Positions 25,019 to 33,463 of a stretch of 46,304 nucleotides of DNA are shown here, piece after piece (within the stretch, counting starts at the first letter, position 1; the number at the start of each line of letters is the position of its first letter). Source of the DNA: Desulfobacteraceae bacterium UBA5616 (GTDB lineage: Bacteria > Desulfobacterota > Desulfobacteria > Desulfobacterales > UBA5616); NCBI GenBank assembly GCA_002423615.1, contig DIKO01000002.1, forward strand, positions 1 to 46,304, read 5' to 3'. The notes under the pieces are model-generated. The model was not told where the DNA came from. It did not search any database and worked only from the letters and a program-made list of their open reading frames with translations. Made by a program: the position numbers and the translations under genes.

Positions 25019-25330
25019 TCACATCGAAATCTTGTCGATTTTCACCGCTGTATACAACTGACGATGACCCTGTTTTTTTCGGTAGCCCTTGCGCCGTTTG
25101 TATTTAAAAACAAGAATTTTTTTCGCTTTTCCCTGATCTACGATATGAGCCTTAACCCCTGCATTTTCCACAATGGGTTTTCCGATCACCAGATTCTCGC
25201 CGTCGGAAACCATCAACACCTGGTTAAAATCCACAGCCGCCCCCACGTCGCCGGAAATTCTTTCAATTCTCAAAATATCGCCTTCGTGGATCTTGTATTG
25301 TTTTCCGCCGGTATTTACGATAGCGTACAT
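25019..25330 (-). CDS. rplU: Large-subunit ribosomal protein bL21
   Basis: The product has 103 residues from ATG 25330 (MYAIVNTGGKQYKI). A GTG six bases upstream is possible but would place AAGGGAG too close; ATG is 8 bases from that site. Family signs are the opening TGGKQYKIHEGD, then HIVDQGKAKKILVFKYKRRKGYRKKQGHRQ. bL21 binds 23S rRNA in the 50S subunit. It is the first gene of the minus-strand operon, with a putative promoter and a palindrome about 150-175 bases upstream. Confidence 0.95.
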   Translation of the reverse strand: MYAIVNTGGKQYKIHEGDILRIERISGDVGAAVDFNQVLMVSDGENLVIGKPIVENAGVKAHIVDQGKAKKILVFKYKRRKGYRKKQGHRQLYTAVKIDKISM

Positions 25331-25473
25331 ATTCACTTCTCCCTTCGATGTTATCGGGTAACCGCCTGAACCGGTTTACATAATTGTCAATGGAGCTATA
25401 CACCGTATAATGGTTTTTAGGCAAATGATCAACACCATCTGCGAAACGATTCAGAACGTTCACTTAAAAAAAA

Positions 25474-25507
25474 CAGTTATATTTAATATAACTGCATATT
25501 TTGTCAA
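25474..25507 (-). promoter_or_regulatory. Putative rplU operon promoter overlapped by a perfect palindrome
   Basis: On the minus strand TTGACA lies at 25507-25502. Positions 25474-25494 form a perfect 21-base palindrome: arms CAGTTATATT and AATATAACTG around one base. The palindrome covers the expected -10 area, and on the minus strand it is directly followed by eight T residues. It could be an operator, a protein-binding site in the leader, or a terminator-like attenuator. No known ribosomal leader motif was recognised. Confidence 0.55.
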
Positions 25508-25551
25508 GAAAAATTTAACAGCCCCCAAGAATTTGAAAATGCGGGAGCAGG

Positions 25552-26358
25552 GTGGTGGATAGAGCCGTACAAAGACCCATTTTTCATTGGAACAAGCGAT
25601 CGTTTAAACCCCAAACCGACCGGGTTATCGGGGAAGAGCCCCTTTCCATCCGGATTCAGGGCAGACCTTATTCGGTTATCATGAGGACACCCGGCGAGGA
25701 ACTTTTTCATGCGGCGGGGTTCTGCCTGGGGGAAGGCATTGCAGATCAGCCGGAAGATATCCAGTCCCTTGCCTTTTGCGACGGTTCCGACACCAACGTG
25801 GTGACCGTTACCCTTACCGAGTCCAGGAGAAGTCTGATTCCTGAACTCCTGGAAAGGCGCCGGTATGTGAGCCAGACCAGTTGCGGTCTGTGCGGGAAAG
25901 AGATCGTCGACGACCTTTATTTACAAATTCAGCCGATCACCAAAAAGATCCGCATCTCCCTGAACAAGGCTTATGAATGCCTGAATAATCTTTCCGCACT
26001 TCAGCCGCTTCGCGAGGAAACCAGATCATCCCACGCAGCGGCCCTGTACTCGGAAGACCTCACGGTCCTGTCCTCAGCCGAGGACGTCGGACGCCACAAC
26101 GCCCTGGACAAGGCCATAGGAAAGCTTTTCCTGGAAAACCGGCTGATGGAGGCCGGGATACTGGTATTATCCTCCAGGATAAGTTACGAACTTGTCCAGA
26201 AAGCCGCAAGGGCAAGGCTCCCCATCGTCCTCGCCGTGTCCAGACCCACCGATCTTGCCGTTGAACTGGCTTTAAGGATGAACATGACATTGATTTGTTT
26301 ATCCAAAAAATCAGGACTGGACATTTTCTGCGGTGAAAATCGAATTATATCCCGGTGA
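25552..26358 (+). CDS. fdhD: FdhD, formate dehydrogenase sulfurtransferase
   Basis: The product has 268 residues from GTG 25552 with GGGAG five bases upstream; GTG 25555 is an equal alternative. FdhD moves sulfur from IscS to the molybdenum or tungsten cofactor of formate dehydrogenases. The key pair is in QTSCGLCGK (Cys111, Cys114). EEPLSIRIQG, FCLGEGI, SSAEDVGRHNALDKAIGKL and ISYELVQKAARARLPIV are family segments. The length is normal. It stands alone, divergent from rplU. Formate dehydrogenases that need FdhD are often selenoproteins, which fits the selenocysteine use elsewhere here. No FDH structural gene is in the window. Confidence 0.93.
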   Translation: MVDRAVQRPIFHWNKRSFKPQTDRVIGEEPLSIRIQGRPYSVIMRTPGEELFHAAGFCLGEGIADQPEDIQSLAFCDGSDTNVVTVTLTESRRSLIPELLERRRYVSQTSCGLCGKEIVDDLYLQIQPITKKIRISLNKAYECLNNLSALQPLREETRSSHAAALYSEDLTVLSSAEDVGRHNALDKAIGKLFLENRLMEAGILVLSSRISYELVQKAARARLPIVLAVSRPTDLAVELALRMNMTLICLSKKSGLDIFCGENRIISR

Positions 26359-26445
26359 ATTCAATTTAATCTGTATTTATGGGTGATTTTAAAACATCTA
26401 TATCTTTGGATTCGATCGGCCACGGTTTTTCCCTAAAAAGCTGAT

Positions 26446-26490
26446 GCCGGTTTCGAATTCATCATGATTTCATGAGTTTCCGGCTTTTTT
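26446..26490 (+). terminator. Probable terminator downstream of fdhD
   Basis: GCCGG (26446-26450) pairs with CCGGC (26480-26484) and is followed by six T. An inner hairpin CATGA/TCATG supports the fold. It lies about 90 bases after the fdhD stop and before the next promoter. Confidence 0.5.
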
Positions 26491-26513
26491 ACCAATAGAA
26501 CCAATATTTTCAC

Positions 26514-26543
26514 TTGACAGAGTCCCCCGCCCCCCTCTATAAA
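26514..26543 (+). promoter_or_regulatory. Candidate promoter of the lytic transglycosylase gene
   Basis: TTGACA at 26514-26519 and TATAAA at 26538-26543 are spaced by 18 bases; the spacer is C-rich. It ends about 40 bases before ATG 26584, and there is no clear Shine-Dalgarno sequence before that ATG. Confidence 0.6.
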
Positions 26544-26583
26544 CGACACAGTTTTTCTTGATTCAGGCCAGCAAATTAAAAAA

Positions 26584-27297
26584 ATGGATAAGGACAACAC
26601 TGAAAAAAAGCGGATATCAAAAGCTTTTACCATGATTATCTGCTGCACATACTTAATTGTAACGGGGCTTCTGGTTCATCATCTCTCCCAAACAAAACCG
26701 GTGCATCCTGAAATACGCCTGGATGAAAGGCCCTCTCAAACTCCCCTCGTGGACATACCGCTTGAGGTTATCCTGAACCCGCCGCAAATCGCTGAAACTC
26801 CAGCGAATGATATACCCGTTCAAGCCAATGTTTCCCCGGGCAAACTGCGATTGAAAGGGTTTTCCGCCAGAGGGGAAAAAACAGAAAAACTGCTCCATCC
26901 TTTCATCATCGAGGTGGCCGACGAACATGAGATTGATCCGGATCTCATCAAGGCCATTATCTGGGCCGAATCCAGCTTCAACCCCAATGCGGTTTCCCAG
27001 AAGGGCGCTCTGGGTCTCATGCAGTTGATGCCTTCCACAGCCAGGTCCCTCGGCGTCAAGGATTGCATGAACCCCAAAAAGAACATCGGCGCCGGGGTTC
27101 GGTATTTCAAGGAATTGATGCATGAATTCGACGGGGACGAAAAGCTCGCTCTGGCCGCCTACAATGCGGGCAGTGGAAAAGTGAGGGAATACAACGGTGT
27201 TCCACCTTTCAAGGCAACTCGGTATTATCTCAAAAAGGTTTTAAGTTATTACGAGAGATTAAAAGCCAGGACAGCCATGGAAATTAACAAAACATAA
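26584..27297 (+). CDS. Membrane-anchored lytic transglycosylase (SLT family)
   Basis: The product has 237 residues. An N-terminal membrane segment (FTMIICCTYLIVTGLLV, residues 15-31) anchors it, and a proline-rich linker leads to a C-terminal SLT domain from about residue 105. That domain shows IDPDLIKAIIWAESSFNPNAVS with the catalytic Glu, then KGALGLMQLMPSTA and ALAAYNAGSGKV. The enzyme cleaves peptidoglycan glycan strands between MurNAc and GlcNAc, giving 1,6-anhydroMurNAc. It probably acts in the periplasm attached to the inner membrane. It lies between fdhD and acyl-CoA dehydrogenase without an operon link to either. Confidence 0.88.
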   Translation: MDKDNTEKKRISKAFTMIICCTYLIVTGLLVHHLSQTKPVHPEIRLDERPSQTPLVDIPLEVILNPPQIAETPANDIPVQANVSPGKLRLKGFSARGEKTEKLLHPFIIEVADEHEIDPDLIKAIIWAESSFNPNAVSQKGALGLMQLMPSTARSLGVKDCMNPKKNIGAGVRYFKELMHEFDGDEKLALAAYNAGSGKVREYNGVPPFKATRYYLKKVLSYYERLKARTAMEINKT

Positions 27298-27362
27298 TTC
27301 CTTCCCGATAGGTTCCATTTCAAATCACATCCCTAATATGTCAATTCCTATGAAAGGCGGCC

Positions 27363-28505
27363 ATGGACTATTTATTTTCCGATGAGCAACTGGCCTTCAG
27401 AGATAAAATTACCCGATGGACCCGGGACAGTCTCACACCTCTGGCATCGGTTTTCGACGGTTCGGATAATCCGTCGCCTGAATTATTCAAAATGATGGCT
27501 GATGAAGGATTGTTCCGGGTGATGATGCCGAAAGAATTCGGCGGCGGCGAAACCATTCGCTGCGTCGATGCCTGCATCGTCCGGGAAGGATTGTCAAGGG
27601 TTTGCAGCATGGCTGACGTCGCATTTGCCATGCAGTCCCTGAGCGCCTACCCCATTATCCAATACGGCAACGAAATACAGAAGAAAAAATACCTCCCCCC
27701 GATTGCGGCCGGCGAAAAAATAGCCTCATTCGCGTTGAGCGAACCGGAAGCCGGATCGGATGTCGCCGGCATGAAGACGCAGGCTGTTTTGGACGGCGCT
27801 GAATATGTCCTTAACGGGGAAAAGATGTGGGCCACCCGGGGACATGCCGCGGACATATTTGTCGTCTTCGCCAAAACCGATCCCCCCAGCCGCGGGAAAG
27901 GCATATCCGCTTTTATTGTTGAAAAAGGCGTACCCGGTTTTGAAGGGCACGACTTAGTCCCCTTAATGGATGTTCATGGCGTGGGCCATCTGAGATTCAA
28001 AAACTGCCGGGTCCCCGCAGAAAATCTGTTGGGCAAGGAGGGCCAGGGCATGAAAGTCGGGCTTGGAAACCTGGACATGTTTCGTCCGACGGTTGGAGCG
28101 GCTGCTGTTGGGCTTTCCCAAAGGGCATTTGAAGAGGCGCTGAACAGAGCGAAGGTCCGGACGGCATTCAACCGGCCGATTTCCGATTTCCAGATCACCC
28201 AGTTCAAACTCGCGGACATGGCTACATCCCTGCAAGCCGCGAGGTTAATGGTTTACCATGCAGCTCTGTTAAAAGACAAACATGGGGACCCGAAGGAACA
28301 GATCAAAGCCGCATCAATGGCCAAGGTGTTTGCCACCGAAGCCTGCGCTGAAATTGTCGACGAAGCGGTTCAGATCCACGGGGGTACCGGTCTTGTAAAG
28401 GGAGTTCCCGTGGAACGGCTGTATCGCCAGGCCAGATTGATGCGAATTTATGAAGGAACGTCGGAAATTCAACCGATAACCATTGCCAGAAGCCTTTTAA
28501 AGTAA
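27363..28505 (+). CDS. Acyl-CoA dehydrogenase
   Basis: The product has 380 residues from ATG 27363 behind GAAAGG. It is a flavoenzyme making trans-2-enoyl-CoA from acyl-CoA, probably in beta-oxidation or aromatic/branched-chain degradation. N-terminal helical domain: MDYLFSDEQLAFRDKITRW. FAD contacts: FALSEPEAGSDVAGM and MWATRGHAADIF. The C-terminal part includes FNRPISDFQITQFKLADM and QIHGGTGLVKGVPVERLYRQAR followed by IYEGTSEIQ, where the catalytic base Glu of short-chain forms usually lies. The length is normal. The electron acceptor would be ETF (not seen). A thiolase lies nearby on the other strand, but they are not one operon. Confidence 0.9.
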   Translation: MDYLFSDEQLAFRDKITRWTRDSLTPLASVFDGSDNPSPELFKMMADEGLFRVMMPKEFGGGETIRCVDACIVREGLSRVCSMADVAFAMQSLSAYPIIQYGNEIQKKKYLPPIAAGEKIASFALSEPEAGSDVAGMKTQAVLDGAEYVLNGEKMWATRGHAADIFVVFAKTDPPSRGKGISAFIVEKGVPGFEGHDLVPLMDVHGVGHLRFKNCRVPAENLLGKEGQGMKVGLGNLDMFRPTVGAAAVGLSQRAFEEALNRAKVRTAFNRPISDFQITQFKLADMATSLQAARLMVYHAALLKDKHGDPKEQIKAASMAKVFATEACAEIVDEAVQIHGGTGLVKGVPVERLYRQARLMRIYEGTSEIQPITIARSLLK

Positions 28506-28533
28506 GTCATTTTCCCGTAAATCCGCCCAGGCG

Positions 28534-28893
28534 TCAGGAACCGGGCTTTCCGCATTCATTGCAGTTCCCGTCGGGTCCCATCACCCCGATGCAATTTTCA
28601 TCGGAACACAGGACCCTGTTCTCCCACGGGTCGGCGGCAATTTCCCCATCTTCTCCGGATAGCGTGGAATCTCTCAAAGGATCAATGACGCTACCCTTTT
28701 CCCCTTCATAACCGTCGTCCTTATCCATTTTCAGAGAAAAACCGGAAGCATCGCCGCTTATGATGTCATTCGCAAGGCCGCATATTCTGCACCGGCCATC
28801 GGGGCCTATCGTACCGATGCAGTTACCATCGCTGCACAGCACCCGGTTTTCCCATTCCATATCCTTTTCAGATGGTTTTCCCGTCTTATTCAT
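28534..28893 (-). CDS. Small protein with two near-identical zinc-ribbon-like repeats
   Basis: The product has 119 residues. Two units, about 25 residues each, are almost copies: WENRVLCSDGNCIG followed by PDGRCRICG, and WENRVLCSDENCIG followed by PDGNCNECG. Each has four cysteines spaced as C-x4-C then C-x2-C, as expected for a structural zinc or metal site. The linker is acidic and without cysteine. No function is known to me. It is tail to tail with the acyl-CoA dehydrogenase (28 bases) and follows the thiolase on the minus strand, 78 bases from its stop. Confidence 0.7.
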   Translation of the reverse strand: MNKTGKPSEKDMEWENRVLCSDGNCIGTIGPDGRCRICGLANDIISGDASGFSLKMDKDDGYEGEKGSVIDPLRDSTLSGEDGEIAADPWENRVLCSDENCIGVMGPDGNCNECGKPGS

Positions 28894-28971
28894 TTCTCTT
28901 TGTTCTAATCCAAATTTTATCTAGTGGGTTAAGACCTCCGGCCGGCAACGGGGGGCATTTTCCCTTGTTCA

Positions 28972-30222
28972 TCACATCATTTCAATGGCACAGGCCATGG
29001 AAACGCCCCCACCGCCGCAAAGGGTGGCTAAGCCCAAAGATTTATTTCGTTTTTTCATGGCGTAGATCAAAGTGGTCATGATCCTGGCGCCGGTGGACCC
29101 GATGGGGTGGCCCAGGCCGATTCCCGACCCGTTGACGTTGGTGATCTCCCGGTTTAAGTTGAGTTCCTTTTCGCAACCCAGATATTGGGCGGCAAAAGCT
29201 TCATTGATTTCAATCAGGTCAAAATCATCGGTTTTAAGACCGCTTTTATCCAGGAGGTGTTTAACCGCCGGGACCGGTGAAAGGCCCATGATAGAAGGAT
29301 GACACCCCCCCCTGCCGACGGCCTTTATTCTGGCCAGGGGCGCAATACCCAGTTCCTTTGCCTTTTCGGCCGACATGAGGACCATTCCCGTTGACCCGTC
29401 ATTCAGGCCGCTTGCGTTTCCGGCGGTCACCTTTCCAATCTTGGGTACAAAGGCCGGGGGTAGCTTCCGGAGTTGATCCAGGGTCAAACCTGGCCTGAAA
29501 TGTTCGTCTTTATCAAATAGAATGGGCGGTTTCTTTCTCTGGGGAACTTCCACAGGAACGATTTCATCGACAAATGACCCGTCCTTTGTCGCCCGCTCCG
29601 CCGAATTATGGCTTCTTAAAGCCACCTCATCCATTTCTTCACGACTGATGTTCAGGTGCTGGGCCACGAATTCCGCGGTCAGTCCCATGATGTAGGGTTT
29701 TCCCTTGTACAGACTCATGGGGGCCTCATCCGCATTCACCGGTCCTTCTTCGGGGTGCGGGATAATGTGGGATCCGCAATGGAGGGCCCGGATCACCCCG
29801 TCGATGAACTCGTTATCCTGGAGGCGGCACCCCCACCTGGCGCCGGGTACATAATACGGTACCCCGGACATGTGTTCAACACCGCCGGCAAGAATGATGT
29901 CCGCCATCCCGGCCTGGATCATCGCCATTCCTGAAACAACGGCCTCCATGCCTGAAATACAGACCCGGTTGATGGTGACGGCGGTGACCGTTTCCGGTAT
30001 GCCGGCCAGGAGCGCTGCAGTTCTCGCCACATTCAAGGCGTCAAAGGGTTCCAGGCAGCAGCCGTAACGAACATCATCAATGACTGCGGCTTCGATTCCG
30101 GCCCTTCTGACGGCTTCCTTCATGGTGACGCCGGCGATGGTCGAGCAGTGAACATCTTTAAGGGTTCCGCCGAAAGTGCCGATTGGCGTTCTGCACGCGG
30201 ACGCGATGACAACCTCTTTCAT
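28972..30222 (-). CDS. Thiolase (acetyl-CoA C-acyltransferase family)
   Basis: The product has 416 residues. It cleaves 3-ketoacyl-CoA or condenses two acetyl-CoA. The nucleophile Cys is in NRVCISGMEAVVSGM, the second catalytic site is GSGIGLGHPIGSTGAR (His), and the last cysteine is in LCGGGGVSMACAIE. The opening VIASACRTPIGTFGG is also typical. The third residue of the nucleophile motif is Ile instead of Ser or Gly, a small deviation. The length is slightly above the 390-400 typical value, with extra sequence around residues 120-160. It may belong to fatty-acid oxidation or acetoacetyl-CoA metabolism. Confidence 0.9.
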   Translation of the reverse strand: MKEVVIASACRTPIGTFGGTLKDVHCSTIAGVTMKEAVRRAGIEAAVIDDVRYGCCLEPFDALNVARTAALLAGIPETVTAVTINRVCISGMEAVVSGMAMIQAGMADIILAGGVEHMSGVPYYVPGARWGCRLQDNEFIDGVIRALHCGSHIIPHPEEGPVNADEAPMSLYKGKPYIMGLTAEFVAQHLNISREEMDEVALRSHNSAERATKDGSFVDEIVPVEVPQRKKPPILFDKDEHFRPGLTLDQLRKLPPAFVPKIGKVTAGNASGLNDGSTGMVLMSAEKAKELGIAPLARIKAVGRGGCHPSIMGLSPVPAVKHLLDKSGLKTDDFDLIEINEAFAAQYLGCEKELNLNREITNVNGSGIGLGHPIGSTGARIMTTLIYAMKKRNKSLGLATLCGGGGVSMACAIEMM

Positions 30223-30287
30223 AAATCACTCCTTCACTGGGTTAATGCCTTTTTCCGTCAAATAAGCCGAATTCAGGCCGTAATTGA

Positions 30288-31133
30288 TTATTGAACGGTC
30301 CCCTCATGGGCGACCAGTTCCCCTGTAAAACTTCCCACAACGACCCGACTCCTCAGACGTACGGGGATCCGGCGTTGATCCGCCGTGAGCCACAATTCAA
30401 TTTTGGCGTTTCTGCTTTTTTCAAATACTCCACCCACATGTTCGATATCCGGCTCGATGCGATAGGTGTCAAAAGTTCCGGCCGGAACCGTGATCGTTTC
30501 CCTTTTAATTCTGCGGGCCCTTCCGATGATGCATTTCTTTCCGTCGGTGACGGGCCTCTGGATTTCCGTTTCTTCCTGCCAATTAAAATTTCTGATAAAA
30601 TAAAATGCCGAGTAGGGGTCAAAAGCTCCGGGCATAAGGGTTATGGGCTTGTTCTTTTTTCCAAAATCGGAATACTCGGCCTGATGTTTTTCCCAGTCAA
30701 ACAAAACGGCAACGTCTCTTCTGGACCGCCCTTCCCTTTGCTTTTTTTTATACAGGACCGAACGATCCATGTTGACGCTGGCATAGGCGTCGATACGGTC
30801 TCTCACCTTGTAAAAATGGTCCACAAAATCATTTGTCTTCACCGTCATGACAAAATGGTAAACCTCCCGGCCCATCACCGTCTCCACGGGTAAAACCTCC
30901 AGGACTGCCGTGCCCGCCGGTATCATGCTCCATTTCAATTCAAAGGTCAGTTTTTCGCCCGGAACAAAGGGCATGACGCCGTCCGGGGCCCGGAAACTTT
31001 CCGCTTCACCCGGAGTCGAAGCAAAGACCCGTAAAATCAGACAGAAAAAAAACACCATGAATTGAAAACAGTTCCGCAGTTTGCGGGATCCGGGTTCTTG
31101 TGGACCGTTAATAGGATTTCTTGAGGAACTCAT
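30288..31133 (-). CDS. DUF3108-like exported protein
   Basis: The product has 281 residues from ATG 31133, chosen for the AAGG seven bases upstream; ATG 31058 is the alternative and would give a signal peptide with a short n-region. The hydrophobic stretch FMVFFFCLILRVFAS then acts as the export signal. The mature part, with PFVPGEKLTFELKWSMIPAGTAVLEV, KVRDRIDAYASV and VPAGTFDTYRIEPD, matches the DUF3108 family of periplasmic or outer-membrane-associated proteins with unknown role. Its start overlaps the HD-domain gene by 26 bases, so both are probably expressed together. Confidence 0.75.
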   Translation of the reverse strand: MSSSRNPINGPQEPGSRKLRNCFQFMVFFFCLILRVFASTPGEAESFRAPDGVMPFVPGEKLTFELKWSMIPAGTAVLEVLPVETVMGREVYHFVMTVKTNDFVDHFYKVRDRIDAYASVNMDRSVLYKKKQREGRSRRDVAVLFDWEKHQAEYSDFGKKNKPITLMPGAFDPYSAFYFIRNFNWQEETEIQRPVTDGKKCIIGRARRIKRETITVPAGTFDTYRIEPDIEHVGGVFEKSRNAKIELWLTADQRRIPVRLRSRVVVGSFTGELVAHEGTVQ

Positions 31134-31854
31134 AAATGACCTTACCAATGGCAATACCCAGATCAATAAACTGGGGCCCGTATTTCTTTCCGGTGGGAGT
31201 TCGAAACGTATCTTTTATTCTGGACAGGCCCTCGATGCCTCTGGGATAATGATCGATGAATTTCTCGATGGGAGTCCCGGCAAACGCAAGCATATCCCAG
31301 ACCGTTTCGGTAAAATTGTCCGGACCCCAACGAAATTTGTCGGCATCGTAAAGGCAGTCTGAAACCAATATGCCTTCGGTAGTGTGGATTTCTTCGACGC
31401 TTTTAAACGCCTCATGATTCCGGATGGACAACCGGACATCCTCGATCTCCCGGGGTTCCAGGGGATATGACTGGAGCAGGTCCCGGGCAAACCGACTTCC
31501 ACAAACAGCATGCTCCTTCTTTTTCCGTTCGATATCGTGGAGCAGACCGGCGCATTGTACAATGAGCACCCGCCTCCGGATGAAATCCTCGGCAAATCCT
31601 TTGGCCCTTGCCTCGATCAACAACAGGGCGCCCGAATCGATGGTGACCTTGATCACATGATTCATGCCATGTCCGTAATCATTTTCAATATAACCCTCGA
31701 CAAATTCCCGGAGCCGGGCGATGATGGGATCGGTTTGAAAAAAAATACGGGACGCTTCGTATAAGTGCCTATAATCCGAATAAAAATCCGGGGCGGGAAA
31801 TTCTTTGGCAATATCGATGGCGGTTTTTTGAATTTGATGATAAACGGATTCCAT
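31108..31854 (-). CDS. HD-domain phosphohydrolase-like protein
   Basis: The product has 248 residues. The HD metal-binding set is visible as GHGMNHVIKV (first His), CAGLLHDIERKK (HD), a following His in SIRNHEAF, and DCLYDADKFRWGPDN with the last Asp. HD proteins hydrolyse phosphate esters such as nucleotides; the substrate is unknown. It ends inside the start of the DUF3108-like gene. It is cytoplasmic, with no sensor domain. Confidence 0.8.
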   Translation of the reverse strand: MESVYHQIQKTAIDIAKEFPAPDFYSDYRHLYEASRIFFQTDPIIARLREFVEGYIENDYGHGMNHVIKVTIDSGALLLIEARAKGFAEDFIRRRVLIVQCAGLLHDIERKKKEHAVCGSRFARDLLQSYPLEPREIEDVRLSIRNHEAFKSVEEIHTTEGILVSDCLYDADKFRWGPDNFTETVWDMLAFAGTPIEKFIDHYPRGIEGLSRIKDTFRTPTGKKYGPQFIDLGIAIGKVIYEFLKKSY

Positions 31855-31953
31855 GGCGTTTCAGCATTTTTTTAGGAAAACAGGACGGCCATGGGCTTTT
31901 TGCCTTGGCGACTGTTTTGATAACGCGCCGCCCAGGCATGCCGGCCGACTGGT

Positions 31954-32436
31954 TCAGCTCAGATCAAAGGATTCTCCGCACACCTTCCACTGATCCGCCT
32001 CTTTGACAAGATGGACGACCGCATCCACCGGCTGTGGGGATCCGAGGCGGAAAAGGACCGCCACATATTCGAATAACGGGTTCATGGAAGTTCTTCGCTG
32101 ACCGGTAATTCTGATTTTCGCGCTGTCCCCGGAATCTTCTACAGTCGCAACATGAATGTCATATAAACGGCTTTTAAAATAATTCACGCCGTATCCCCGA
32201 GCGTGGGCAATCTTTGTCATGTTATGCATATAATCGCCGATCCTGTCCTCGGTGAGAGCGACCTTGCACAATTGATCCGCCATGGACGCATCATCCAGCA
32301 GGTAATATGCTTTGACAAATTGAAGAGCCGTTTTCCTCGGGGTTTCGGTATTATCGGTCATTACAAAGATACCCTGGAGAAACACCCCCAGCATCACCGA
32401 CAGTACCAGGGGCAAATAATTTCGGACGCGCTTCAT
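31954..32436 (-). CDS. Hypothetical exported or membrane-anchored protein
   Basis: The product has 160 residues. MKRVRNYLPLVLSVMLGVFLQGIFV is an N-terminal signal anchor without a lipobox. The following part, AYYLLDDASMADQLC and later FEYVAVLFRLG with VHLVKEADQWKVCGESFDL, resembles small NTF2-like or DUF4878-type periplasmic proteins (a guess by pattern only). It lies 99 bases upstream of the HD-domain gene on the same strand. Confidence 0.65.
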   Translation of the reverse strand: MKRVRNYLPLVLSVMLGVFLQGIFVMTDNTETPRKTALQFVKAYYLLDDASMADQLCKVALTEDRIGDYMHNMTKIAHARGYGVNYFKSRLYDIHVATVEDSGDSAKIRITGQRRTSMNPLFEYVAVLFRLGSPQPVDAVVHLVKEADQWKVCGESFDLS

Positions 32437-32469
32437 TCAACCCTCCTCTTCAATATTTCGATCATTTTG

Positions 32470-32495
32470 AATTATACCGTTTGCACGGTTTTTTT
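32470..32495 (-). promoter_or_regulatory. Inverted repeat next to a -10-like TATAAT
   Basis: ACCGT (32476-32480) and ACGGT (32485-32489) form a 5-bp hairpin with loop TTGC, followed on the plus strand by seven T. No plus-strand gene ends here. On the minus strand, TATAAT (32475-32470) abuts the repeat, about 35 bases before the gene at 32436. A role as operator or as a block against antisense transcription are both possible. Confidence 0.35.
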
Positions 32496-32656
32496 GGTCT
32501 CAGTGCCTGTTGATTTTTTGAATTTTTGGGAAATACCATGGAAAAGGATTTGAAACAAGTATTAACGCGCTGGGAGGCGTATAAAATATTGATTATTCCT
32601 GCTCATTTTTGTAAGAAGAATTCCTTGTGATCAACCCTAATCAAGAGGCGATAACC

Positions 32657-33454
32657 ATGAACGTCGGGAAAAAAATCCGGATCAAACGAATCATCAACAG
32701 GGAATCGGGAAAAACCGTCATCGTTCCCATGGACCACGGAGTATCCATGGGTCCCATATACGGTCTTACGGATATTGACCAGACCGTCAACATGATCATC
32801 AGGGGAGGCGCCAACGCCGCGGTTGTTCACAAAGGCATTGTCACCGCCACCAACCGGACCGGGGATACCGACATCGGTTTGATCATTCACCTGTCTGCAT
32901 CCACATCGTTGAATCCCGACCCGAACCATAAAATATCGGTATGCGATGTTACCGAAGCCCTGGCCCTCGGGGCTGATGCGGTATCCGTGCATGTCAATAT
33001 CGGGGCGTCACAGGAGTCCGCCATGCTCCAAATGCTGGGAAAAACCGCCAGGGACTGCAACCGGTGGGGGATGCCCCTCCTTGCCATGATGTACCCCAGG
33101 GGTGACAATGTCAAAGTTACCCCGGAAACCGTCAAACTCGCAGCCCGCGTGGGAGCCGAGCTCGGCGCCGATCTGATCAAATGCCCCTATACCGGAGACC
33201 CTGATTCGTTTTCGGCGGTTGTAGCAGGATGCCCGGTACCCGTGGTCATCGCCGGGGGAGAAAAGCTCAACGATAAGGAATCCCTCCGGATGATCGAAGG
33301 CGCCATGAAGGCCGGAGCAGGCGGACTTTCCATCGGCAGGAATGCGTTTCAGCATCCAAATCCGGAACAATTCCTAAGGGTCGCTTCGGAAATGGTCCAC
33401 CACGGGATGTCTGCGGAAGAAGGGCTCGAAATCCTTGCTCGGACCATTTCATAA
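32657..33454 (+). CDS. Class I fructose-bisphosphate aldolase / ADH synthase family (DeoC/LacD type)
   Basis: The product has 265 residues from ATG 32657 with GAGGCG nine bases upstream; an upstream in-frame start at 32627 lacks a good site. VPMDHGVSMGPI near the N-terminus and the Lys in LIKCPYTGDP (Schiff base) are signatures of the archaeal-type aldolase group. This includes 2-amino-3,7-dideoxy-D-threo-hept-6-ulosonate (ADH) synthase, used for aromatic amino acids in methanogens and Desulfovibrio. VIAGGEKL and AGGLSIGRNAFQH form the phosphate site. No DHQ synthase II gene is next to it, so either aldolase function is possible. It converges with nrdG. Confidence 0.8.
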   Translation: MNVGKKIRIKRIINRESGKTVIVPMDHGVSMGPIYGLTDIDQTVNMIIRGGANAAVVHKGIVTATNRTGDTDIGLIIHLSASTSLNPDPNHKISVCDVTEALALGADAVSVHVNIGASQESAMLQMLGKTARDCNRWGMPLLAMMYPRGDNVKVTPETVKLAARVGAELGADLIKCPYTGDPDSFSAVVAGCPVPVVIAGGEKLNDKESLRMIEGAMKAGAGGLSIGRNAFQHPNPEQFLRVASEMVHHGMSAEEGLEILARTIS

Positions 33455-33463
33455 GGACCCCCG

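Noticed and set aside
32538..32630. 30-codon open frame before the aldolase gene
   Set aside because: No clear ribosome-binding site and no sign of conservation; too short to support.
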